Source: an uncultured Bacteroidales bacterium (lineage in GTDB: Bacteria; Bacteroidota; Bacteroidia; Bacteroidales; UBA932). From it: a DNA stretch of 6,675 nucleotides. Shown here in pieces: positions 1 to 5,731 of the stretch. The position numbers and the translations under genes were made by a program. The stretch lies in assembly GCA_945912085.1 (NCBI GenBank), contig CAMEBJ010000074.1, forward strand, positions 1 to 6,675, written 5' to 3'. The notes under the pieces are model-generated. The model saw only the letters and a program-made list of their open reading frames with translations, had not been told where the DNA came from and did not search any database. Every line of letters begins with the position of its first letter. Positions within the stretch are counted from its first letter, which is position 1.

Positions 1-580
1 GATGCACACTGCCCTTCGGAAGTCCGTACAAGCCCATCAGACGGGCGATTTCCTCAGCCACGTCCCCGCCCTTCAGATAGAGTATGCCTTCATTGAAGCA
101 GCCCCTTACCCAGGGATAGAATTTGTCCAGTGACGTGACTGCACGGGAGACTACGTAATCGAATTTCCTGCCGAGGTTTTCGACCCGGTCATTCACAACG
201 GTGACATTCTCCAGACCGAGCGACTGGGCCACGCTGCGTGCCACCAAGGTTTTCTTGCCTATGGAATCGCAGAGCGTGAAGGACGCCTCCGGGTAGAGAA
301 CGGCAAGGGGTATGCCGGGGAAACCGCCTCCGGTCCCCACATCAAGTACAGTTTTTCCAGACAGACCCTCTCCGAAGACTGTTTCAAGATAGCCCGCGAC
401 GGCAAGGGAATGCAGCACGTGATGCAGGTAAAGATTGTCCATATCCTTTCTGGATATCACGTTGATTTTGGAGTTCCAGTCCCTGTAGAGGGCATCCAGA
501 GCCTTGAAACGGCTGAGCGTCAACTCATCCACGAATGGGAAGCGGTCTTTGAGAGTATTTTCGAAATCCAAATAGTTCAT
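1..580 (-). CDS. rsmG: 16S rRNA (guanine(527)-N7)-methyltransferase RsmG (GidB), 3' end cut by window edge
   Basis: RsmG uses S-adenosylmethionine to methylate N7 of G527 in the 530 loop of 16S rRNA; in other bacteria its loss gives low-level streptomycin resistance. I translated it by hand from the ATG at 580-578. 193 residues are visible and the frame stays open to the left edge. The family signature is clear: WNSKINVISRKD at about residues 35-46, HHVLHSLA at 53-60, the SAM-binding loop DVGTGGGFPGIP at 80-91, DSIGKK at 105-110, SRAV at 145-148 and LKGGD at 169-173. Family members are about 205-215 residues, so probably only the last 15-20 are missing. It begins 41 bp after the stop of the sigma-factor gene with no clear promoter between, so it is probably the last visible gene of a polA-sigma-rsmG unit. 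No Shine-Dalgarno sequence precedes the start (AAATTTACGGAAT). Identification is secure; the operon assignment is inference. Confidence 0.95.
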   Translation of the reverse strand, partial: MNYLDFENTLKDRFPFVDELTLSRFKALDALYRDWNSKINVISRKDMDNLYLHHVLHSLAVAGYLETVFGEGLSGKTVLDVGTGGGFPGIPLAVLYPEASFTLCDSIGKKTLVARSVAQSLGLENVTVVNDRVENLGRKFDYVVSRAVTSLDKFYPWVRGCFNEGILYLKGGDVAEEIARLMGLYGLPKGSVH

Positions 581-621
581 ATTCCGTAAATTTTCAATAT
601 TCCCCGACAAACGAAGGTAAG

Positions 622-1221
622 TCACAGAAGTTCATCGCTAACCTCCATCATCTTCAGCAACAGGGCCTTGGCCCTGCGGATTTTGGTCTTGACCGTGTTG
701 ATGGGCAAATCCAGTTCATCGGCAATCTCCTTGTAACCGAAGTTGTCAATGAGGTTCATCCTCGCGACAAGTCGGTAGTCGTCCTTGAGTTTCTCTATGT
801 TGTTCAACCACTTGTCGTACTCCTGCTGGTTGATGATCTCGTCCTCCGGGTTGTGTACCTCAGCGGGTATTTCACTCATCTCGGCAATCTTTTCGTTGAT
901 GGAAGTGGTTGGAAGATTGTTCTTCTCCCTTTCCCTGCGGCTGATGTGGTCAAAGGCGGTGTTGCGGGCGATGCGGTACATCCAGGTGGAGAACTTGTAG
1001 TCCGGATTGTAGGAGGAAATCTGGCTGAAGGCCTTCTGGAAACTCTCCAGGCAGATGTCCTCAATGTCCTCCTTCTGGTTGATGTAACGGGATATGTGGG
1101 CTCTGACACCTGTGTTGTAGCGGGTGTAGAGCACGATGTAGGCCGCCTGGTTCTGCTCCACGGCAAGGGCGGCAAGTTCAGCGTCGGTCAGGTTAGTGAG
1201 CTTCGAGCCAGTTCTTTCCAT
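622..1221 (-). CDS. ECF-type RNA polymerase sigma factor (sigma-70 family)
   Basis: This 199-residue protein is an extracytoplasmic-function sigma factor, which directs RNA polymerase to a specific promoter set. Region 2 lies at about residues 27-96, with the core-binding helix (EDIEDICLESFQKAF) and the -10-recognition stretch (FSTWMYRIARNTAFDHISRR). Region 4 lies at about 138-192, with a helix-turn-helix around GYKEIADELDLPINTVKTKI. The linker (97-137) is acidic and poorly conserved, as is usual in the family. The ATG start puts the first 29 bp inside the 3' end of polA. No later in-frame ATG occurs before residue 81, and the conserved LTDAELAALAV stretch begins at residue 11, so the overlapping start is the best choice and suggests translational coupling to polA. 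No anti-sigma factor gene flanks it; rsmG follows. Regulon and trigger cannot be read from the sequence. Confidence 0.92.
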   Translation of the reverse strand: MERTGSKLTNLTDAELAALAVEQNQAAYIVLYTRYNTGVRAHISRYINQKEDIEDICLESFQKAFSQISSYNPDYKFSTWMYRIARNTAFDHISRREREKNNLPTTSINEKIAEMSEIPAEVHNPEDEIINQQEYDKWLNNIEKLKDDYRLVARMNLIDNFGYKEIADELDLPINTVKTKIRRAKALLLKMMEVSDELL

Positions 1222-3856
1222 AGTTGCACTCGACTGTTAGTGGTACAGACAATTTTACGACATTCTCCATCTCTCTCACGACGATTTCACGAAGGAGGGG
1301 GATTTCGTCCTCGAATGCGTCAAAGACAAGCTCATCGTGAATCTGGAGGACCATCCGGCTTCGGAGTCCTGCCTCGGACATTGCCCGGGAGACCCCTGTC
1401 ATCGCCTTTTTGATGATGTCTGCGGAGGTTCCCTGAATCGGAGCGTTGATGGCGTTTCTCTCGGCATTTGCCCTGACTGTGGCATTCCCGGCATTGATTT
1501 CCGGAAGATAGCGTCTGCGACCGAAAAGGGTCTTTGCATAGCCGGTCTCCTTCACCGAGGCAATTGCTCTGTCGATGAACGACCTGACGGAAGGGAAACT
1601 TTCGAAATATCCATCAATCAGGCTCTTGGCCTCGGAACGCGATATTTTCAGACGCTGCGACAGGCCGAACGATGAGATTCCGTACATTATTCCGAAATTG
1701 GCGGTCTTGGCGATGCGCCTCTGCTCAGGGGTAACCTTGTCGAGAGGAATGCCGAAGATTTTCGATGCCGTTGCCGCATGCACATCCTCCCCCTTGTTGA
1801 AGGCTTCCAGAAGATGGGCATCCTGACTCAGGTGAGCCATTATCCTGAGCTCAATCTGAGAATAGTCGGCGGAAAGAATCACCCTGTCGGGAGAGCTCGG
1901 CACAAAGGCCTTGCGGATTTCCTTTCCCCTTTCAGTCCTGATCGGGATGTTCTGGAGGTTCGGTTTGGAGGAGCTCAGCCTGCCGGTGGAGGTCAGGGCC
2001 TGATTGAATGTAGTGTGGATTTTCCCCGTCCGCGGCGAAACGAAATTCGGAAAAGGTTCTATGTAGGTCGAGAGGAGTTTCTTGACTCCCCTGTACTCGA
2101 GGATTTCATTCACGATGGGATGCTTGTGGGCAATGGCGGCAAGGGTCTCTTCATCGGTGGAGTAGCTGTACCTCTTGTCGGTCTGTGCCTTGACCTTCGG
2201 ATCCAGAGCCAGCTTTTCGAACAGAACCGCCCCAATCTGCTTGGTAGAAAGGATGTTGAGTTCAGGTTCCCCTGCCATTTCCCTGATGCGTTGCTGCCTC
2301 TGTTCCAGTTCTTTGCGAAGGGAGGCGGCAAAGTCCCGCAACTGGTTCAGATCGACTTTCACCCCGCAGCATTCCATTTCTGAAAGCACCCTCACAAGAG
2401 GCTCCTCCAGCGTGTCATACAGTCCGTCAAGGGAATTTTTCCTCAAGTCATCCATTATTCTTCCCGAAAGCAGCACCTGAGCGACAGCCTCCCCGGAATG
2501 GTTTTCCGGCAGATCTTCGGATATGTCGTCAAAAAGTGAAAGCGGTTGTGCCTGAACCTGTGTCCCCGAATCCAGGACGTCAACACCCAGATAGGATTTC
2601 GCAAGGACATCCAGCCTGTGGCTCCGCTCCGGGTCCAGCAGGTAGTGCAGCAATTCAATGTCAAGCAGCTTCCCCTCAAGAGCCTTTCCACAATTGAAAA
2701 GGACATCGCATTGTCTTTTCAAATCGTAGCCCGCCTTTGCGACATTCCTGTCAGAGAGCAGTCCGGCAAAATCCTCAAGACTTCCCGAGGCGGACACTCC
2801 CTCCATCTCTCCCGTCCCGACCGCAACCGTAACACCGGTTACGGATGTGAATATCCCTTCGGAGGCATAGTCCATCACCACCGAGCAGACTCCTGTCTTG
2901 CGGGCAATGGACACAACCTCATCCACCCCTGCCTCACGCACCTCCAGAACAGGTTTTTCTGCTCCCCTGCGGCTTCCGGCAACGTCTATATGTCTGATGT
3001 AACGGGAAAGGGAGGAAAATTCATATTTCTCGAAGAGGTCGGCAATCAGAGGATCAAATTCCATATCTACCCTCATCGCCTCCAGGTCGAAATCCACGGG
3101 GACATCCGTCCTGATTGTCACAAGGTCACGGCTCAGGGCGATGTGACCCTCTGCCTGGGTGAACGCCTCCCGCTGTTTTGGGGGGAGTTCGTCAAGATGG
3201 GCATAGATTCCGTCCACCGAACCGTACTTCCTGATGAGCTTCCCCGCCCCGACTTCCCCAACACCCTTCACTCCGGGAACATTGTCGGAAGCGTCTCCGC
3301 AGATGGTCAGCATATCAATCACCTGAGAAGGAGATTCAATGCCGTAACGCTCACAGACTTCCGCAGGACCGAGAATCTCATTCTCACCACCGGACTTGCC
3401 CGGTTTGAACTGAAGGACGGAAGGAGTCACCAGCTGGCCGTAATCCTTGTCAGGAGTGACCATATACACTGTGCAGCCTGCCTTTGCAGCCTTTACCGAC
3501 ACGGTTCCGATGACATCGTCCGCCTCATATCCCTTTACCATCAGCACCGGTATCCTCAATGCACCGCATAGCTCAATCAGCGGTTCGAGCGAATCGATGA
3601 CCAGTTGCGGCGTCTCTGCGCGGGTCCCCTTGTAGTCAGGAAACATCTCGTGCCGGAAAGTGCCTCCGGGAGGGTCGAATGCAACGGCGAGATGGGTCGG
3701 TTTCTCCTTTTCGATGAGTTCTAACAGATATTTGGTAAAGCCGAAAAGAACGGACATATCCGCTCCTTTGGAATTTATCATCGGATGCCTTAAAAAGGCA
3801 TAGTACATCTTGAAAATCAGCGCGTGGCCGTCTATGAGAAAAAGTCTGTTGTCCAT
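1193..3856 (-). CDS. polA: DNA polymerase I, with a degenerate 3'-5' exonuclease domain
   Basis: DNA polymerase I (887 residues) fills gaps in repair and replaces Okazaki primers. The N-terminal 5' nuclease (about 1-290) looks active: D9 in LIDGHA, EADD at 111-114, DKD at 136-138, and D188 and D191 in GDASDN, followed by a helix-hairpin-helix. The polymerase domain (about 480-887) has STGRLSSSKPNLQNIPIR at 623-640, motif A DYSQIELR with catalytic D664, motif B with R713, K717, F721 and Y725, and motif C QIHDELV with D841. F721 is the phenylalanine usual in E. coli-type enzymes. The middle domain (about 300-470) keeps the fold but not the catalytic residues: the DxE motif reads DYA (329-331), the exo II aspartate aligns with Q382, and the exo III Y/D pair aligns with N452 and E456. 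Proofreading is therefore probably absent (inference). The end GKNWLEAH is canonical. A promoter box lies about 20 bp upstream, and the sigma gene overlaps its last 29 bp. Confidence 0.98.
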   Translation of the reverse strand: MDNRLFLIDGHALIFKMYYAFLRHPMINSKGADMSVLFGFTKYLLELIEKEKPTHLAVAFDPPGGTFRHEMFPDYKGTRAETPQLVIDSLEPLIELCGALRIPVLMVKGYEADDVIGTVSVKAAKAGCTVYMVTPDKDYGQLVTPSVLQFKPGKSGGENEILGPAEVCERYGIESPSQVIDMLTICGDASDNVPGVKGVGEVGAGKLIRKYGSVDGIYAHLDELPPKQREAFTQAEGHIALSRDLVTIRTDVPVDFDLEAMRVDMEFDPLIADLFEKYEFSSLSRYIRHIDVAGSRRGAEKPVLEVREAGVDEVVSIARKTGVCSVVMDYASEGIFTSVTGVTVAVGTGEMEGVSASGSLEDFAGLLSDRNVAKAGYDLKRQCDVLFNCGKALEGKLLDIELLHYLLDPERSHRLDVLAKSYLGVDVLDSGTQVQAQPLSLFDDISEDLPENHSGEAVAQVLLSGRIMDDLRKNSLDGLYDTLEEPLVRVLSEMECCGVKVDLNQLRDFAASLRKELEQRQQRIREMAGEPELNILSTKQIGAVLFEKLALDPKVKAQTDKRYSYSTDEETLAAIAHKHPIVNEILEYRGVKKLLSTYIEPFPNFVSPRTGKIHTTFNQALTSTGRLSSSKPNLQNIPIRTERGKEIRKAFVPSSPDRVILSADYSQIELRIMAHLSQDAHLLEAFNKGEDVHAATASKIFGIPLDKVTPEQRRIAKTANFGIMYGISSFGLSQRLKISRSEAKSLIDGYFESFPSVRSFIDRAIASVKETGYAKTLFGRRRYLPEINAGNATVRANAERNAINAPIQGTSADIIKKAMTGVSRAMSEAGLRSRMVLQIHDELVFDAFEDEIPLLREIVVREMENVVKLSVPLTVECNYGKNWLEAH

Positions 3857-3876
3857 CAGTCAAAGGCAAAAACTTT

Positions 3877-3884
3877 CAAATATA
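3877..3884 (-). promoter_or_regulatory. Bacteroidota-type -7 promoter box for polA
   Basis: On the minus strand this reads TATATTTG, a full match to the Bacteroidota -7 consensus TAnnTTTG. It lies 20 bp before the polA start codon, in an AT-rich 73-bp gap after the permease gene, so the 5' leader would be short (about 14 nt). A TTG sits only 14 bp upstream, closer than the usual 19-21 bp spacing to the -33 element, so the -33 box is weak or absent. The box supports a separate transcription unit polA-sigma-rsmG. The call rests on one motif and position only. Confidence 0.55.
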
Positions 3885-3929
3885 CAAAATTTTCTTAACA
3901 AGCCCGACTTTTTCCGCTTCAGGGAATAT

Positions 3930-5141
3930 TCAACCCCTGCGGAACCGCTGTGAGACAGGGATGAAGGCCACAAGATAGCCAATCAGGGCGACAGCAGCGG
4001 CAGTAAGCACCACATCTGACCAGGACAGGATTACGGGATATGCACTGACGATGAAGTTTCCCGGCATAGTAATGAAGCCGAAATGGCTCTGCAACAGGAC
4101 AAAACCGATTCCGACAGCAAGGCCGGCAACAAGTCCCAGGAGGGAAATCATCCAGCCCTCCAGCACGAAAATTCTGCGAATGAGGCTGTCCGTCGCCCCG
4201 AGACTCCTCAGGGTCCTGATGTCGTCCTCTTTCTCGATGATGAGCATCATCAGGGAGCCGAACACATTGAACGCGATGATGATGATGACAAATATGAGTA
4301 TAAGGTAGATTGACACTTTTTCATATTTCATCATCTTGTACAGGGACTCATTCTGCTGGAAACGGTTGCTGACCTTGAAAGAGTCGCCGAGCATCTGCGA
4401 CGCAGTCCTGCGAATCCGCTCCGTCTCACGCAGGGAAGTGCCATCCTTCAGGCGGATTTCCACAGCCGAGACCTCGTCCCCATATTCCAATAGTTCACGC
4501 ATAACTTCAATCGGGACAATGAGATACTCGGCATCGACATCGTTGTTTACCGCAAAGACAGACGAAGGATAGACCATCTCCATCGAGACCGAGGCGGCAG
4601 GATTTGAAAGCGATATTGGAGCCGTCCGGGAAGGAAAATACATTTCAATCGGGGCGAGGAATCTCGGGCTCAGGCCCAGCGAATATGCAAGGGAGGCGCC
4701 CACACAGGCAAGAGGGACATCTCCCCGGTGGAGGAGGAACTCGCCCTCACGCAGGAAGTTGCGCAGGGGGGATTCTTCCTCGTAGATTGCATCCACTCCC
4801 TTTGCCATAGCCACACTCTGCTTGCCGTCATAGTTCAGGAAAACGGTCTCCTGGAGGACAGTGCAGATGCTCTCCACGTTTTCCTGGGCGTAAAGCCAGT
4901 CGTAGGTCTCTCCTTCGGGGATGAACACCTTGCCGGAGGCGGGGGTGACAAGCAAATCCGGCTCCACCGTGCTCATCATGGATTTCACGAGGGAGTCGAA
5001 TCCGTTGTAAACCGAAAGGATTATGATCAGGGCTGCCGTGCCGATTGCCATCCCCGCCGCGCTGATTCCCGAAATAATGTTGATGACATTGTGGGACTTC
5101 TTCGCGAACAGGTACCTGCGGGCGATGAAAAAAGGCAGCAT
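3930..5141 (-). CDS. FtsX/LolC-LolE-like ABC transporter permease
   Basis: This 403-residue inner-membrane protein has the MacB/LolC/LolE permease layout. The N terminus ARRYLFAKKSHNVINIISGIS leads into the first helix (about 21-45). A large periplasmic domain follows (about 46-272), then three C-terminal helices at about 276-302, 331-351 and 375-396, forming the FtsX domain. The cytoplasmic stretch IIEKEDDIRTLRSLGAT (301-317) is the coupling region typical of these permeases. In the Lol system such proteins extract outer-membrane lipoproteins with a LolD ATPase; FtsX- and MacB-type relatives have other jobs, so the substrate stays open. No ATPase gene is in the window, so any partner must be encoded elsewhere. 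The ATG lies 6 bp after the rbfA stop, so the two genes are almost certainly co-transcribed. Family assignment is firm; lipoprotein export is the favoured inference. Confidence 0.9.
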   Translation of the reverse strand: MLPFFIARRYLFAKKSHNVINIISGISAAGMAIGTAALIIILSVYNGFDSLVKSMMSTVEPDLLVTPASGKVFIPEGETYDWLYAQENVESICTVLQETVFLNYDGKQSVAMAKGVDAIYEEESPLRNFLREGEFLLHRGDVPLACVGASLAYSLGLSPRFLAPIEMYFPSRTAPISLSNPAASVSMEMVYPSSVFAVNNDVDAEYLIVPIEVMRELLEYGDEVSAVEIRLKDGTSLRETERIRRTASQMLGDSFKVSNRFQQNESLYKMMKYEKVSIYLILIFVIIIIAFNVFGSLMMLIIEKEDDIRTLRSLGATDSLIRRIFVLEGWMISLLGLVAGLAVGIGFVLLQSHFGFITMPGNFIVSAYPVILSWSDVVLTAAAVALIGYLVAFIPVSQRFRRG

Positions 5142-5147
5142 TGCAGA

Positions 5148-5495
5148 TTACTTTTTGAGAAGTTCCTCTATGTGCTCCACATAGTCGAGGGAACTGTCGA
5201 GGTAGAAGACAATCTCAGGAACTATCCTGAGCTGCTTTCCGACACGGCCCCCCAACTCTCCCCTGAGGGAACGGGTGTTCTCGGAAATTGTCTGCATCAC
5301 AGCCTGAGCCTTCTCCGAAGGGAAGACACTTACATAGATTTTTGCTACTGACAGGTCAGGGCTGACCTTTACGCCGCTCACTGAAACCATCGCGCCGGAG
5401 AATGCAGCCATTCCCTTGCTGCGGATGATTTCGGCCATATCCTTCTGGATTTCGCGGGCTACTTTCAGTTGTCTGGTGCTTTCCTGTTGTTCCAT
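5148..5495 (-). CDS. rbfA: 30S ribosome-binding factor RbfA
   Basis: RbfA binds the immature 30S subunit near the 5' end of 16S rRNA and promotes its late maturation; in E. coli it is a cold-shock protein. The 115-residue protein fits the family length and has the single KH-type domain: RQLKVAREIQKDMAEII (8-24), the strand VSVSGVKVSPDLSVAKIYVSVF (37-58), which is the strongest signature, and LGGRVGKQLRIVPEIVFYLDSS (81-102). In many bacteria rbfA follows infB; here it lies between tyrS and a permease gene. The ATG start fits the family N terminus. It is preceded directly by a repeat that supplies an extra out-of-frame ATG 5 nt upstream. No Shine-Dalgarno sequence is visible. Its leader contains the structured element described separately, which could affect its expression. 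Confidence 0.95.
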   Translation of the reverse strand: MEQQESTRQLKVAREIQKDMAEIIRSKGMAAFSGAMVSVSGVKVSPDLSVAKIYVSVFPSEKAQAVMQTISENTRSLRGELGGRVGKQLRIVPEIVFYLDSSLDYVEHIEELLKK

Positions 5496-5534
5496 CGCAT
5501 CTCAAAAGTTTCGCAAGTTCGTGATTATCTGTTA
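5496..5534 (-). repeat. Direct repeat, copy 1, abutting the rbfA start codon
   Basis: On the plus strand this copy consists of a 22-bp block (5496-5517, core AAAAGTTTCGCAA) and a 12-bp block GATTATCTGTTA (5523-5534), separated by 5 nt. Both blocks recur exactly at 5697-5731 with a 1-nt separator. The block ends directly against the rbfA ATG. Identity was checked base by base in the window. It may be a duplicated original spacer or an end of an inserted element. Confidence 0.9.
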
Positions 5535-5696
5535 TCGTGAGGTTTGTGCGGATTGCGAAACTTTTTCCTTCCGCACAAGTTTATATCCCCCCTCCCGTCC
5601 CCCATTGTGGGGGAAGTGGCGACCTTTAACCCTTTCCGTATTTGCGTCGCAAATACCCGGGACGGTCGCGGCGTCTGACGACGCCTTCGATGCTAA
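5535..5696. other. Hairpin-rich non-coding segment between the direct repeats
   Basis: This 162-bp segment has no convincing coding frame on either strand. It holds a series of perfect inverted repeats: TTGTGCGG/CCGCACAA (5544-5551 with 5571-5578), CCCCCA/TGGGGG (5599-5604 with 5608-5613), GTATTTGC/GCAAATAC (5638-5645 with 5649-5656) and GGCGTC/GACGCC (5670-5675 with 5680-5685). A further GATGC/GCATC pair (5689-5693 with 5698-5702) runs into the second repeat copy. Longer-range pairs are also possible: CCGTCCC 5595-5601 with GGGACGG 5659-5665, or GCGACC 5619-5624 with GGTCGC 5664-5669; these two share two bases and so exclude each other in part. No hairpin is followed by a T-run on either strand, so it is not an obvious intrinsic terminator. 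It may be a miniature interspersed element or a structured leader; the sequence alone does not decide. Confidence 0.75.
5544..5578 (-). promoter_or_regulatory. Candidate cis-acting RNA hairpin whose loop can pair with the rbfA leader
   Basis: In the minus-strand transcript an 8-bp stem (5571-5578 with 5544-5551) closes a 19-nt loop. Thirteen loop bases (5553-5565) are perfectly complementary to 5504-5516, which lies 9-21 nt before the rbfA start, giving a pseudoknot-like geometry. The same 13 bases can instead pair with the upstream repeat copy at 5705-5717. Complementarity is seen directly; a regulatory role is inference and could be a by-product of a repeat element. Confidence 0.3.
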
Positions 5697-5731
5697 CGCA
5701 TCTCAAAAGTTTCGCAAGCGATTATCTGTTA
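5697..5731 (-). repeat. Direct repeat, copy 2, starting at the tyrS stop codon
   Basis: This is the second copy of the two-block module: the 22-bp block at 5697-5718 and the 12-bp block at 5720-5731. Read on the minus strand, its first three bases are the TAA stop codon of tyrS. The two copies are offset by 197-201 bp. Because one copy begins at the tyrS stop and the other ends at the rbfA start, a single copy could have been the whole original spacer between the genes (inference). Confidence 0.9.

Noticed and set aside
853..1413. A 186-codon open frame on the plus strand
   Set aside because: It runs antisense across the sigma-factor gene and the end of polA, both of which have clear family motifs; its own translation looks non-protein-like.
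2546..3571. A 341-codon open frame on the plus strand
   Set aside because: It lies antisense to polA, whose frame is strongly conserved through this region; the plus-strand translation shows no recognisable domain. It is a shadow frame.
3900..3920. Possible terminator between the permease gene and polA
   Set aside because: Only a 4-bp AAGC/GCTT stem with a 12-nt loop can be drawn, and no T-run follows it.
5576..5583. Possible -7 box TAAACTTG for rbfA on the minus strand
   Set aside because: It matches only five of the six fixed TAnnTTTG positions, no -33 element is at a suitable distance, and it overlaps a hairpin stem.
5587..5613. G-quadruplex in the G-rich minus strand
   Set aside because: Only three G-tracts of three or more lie close together on the minus strand (5587-5592, 5594-5596, 5599-5603); a standard motif needs four, and the last tract is better used in the CCCCCA/TGGGGG hairpin.
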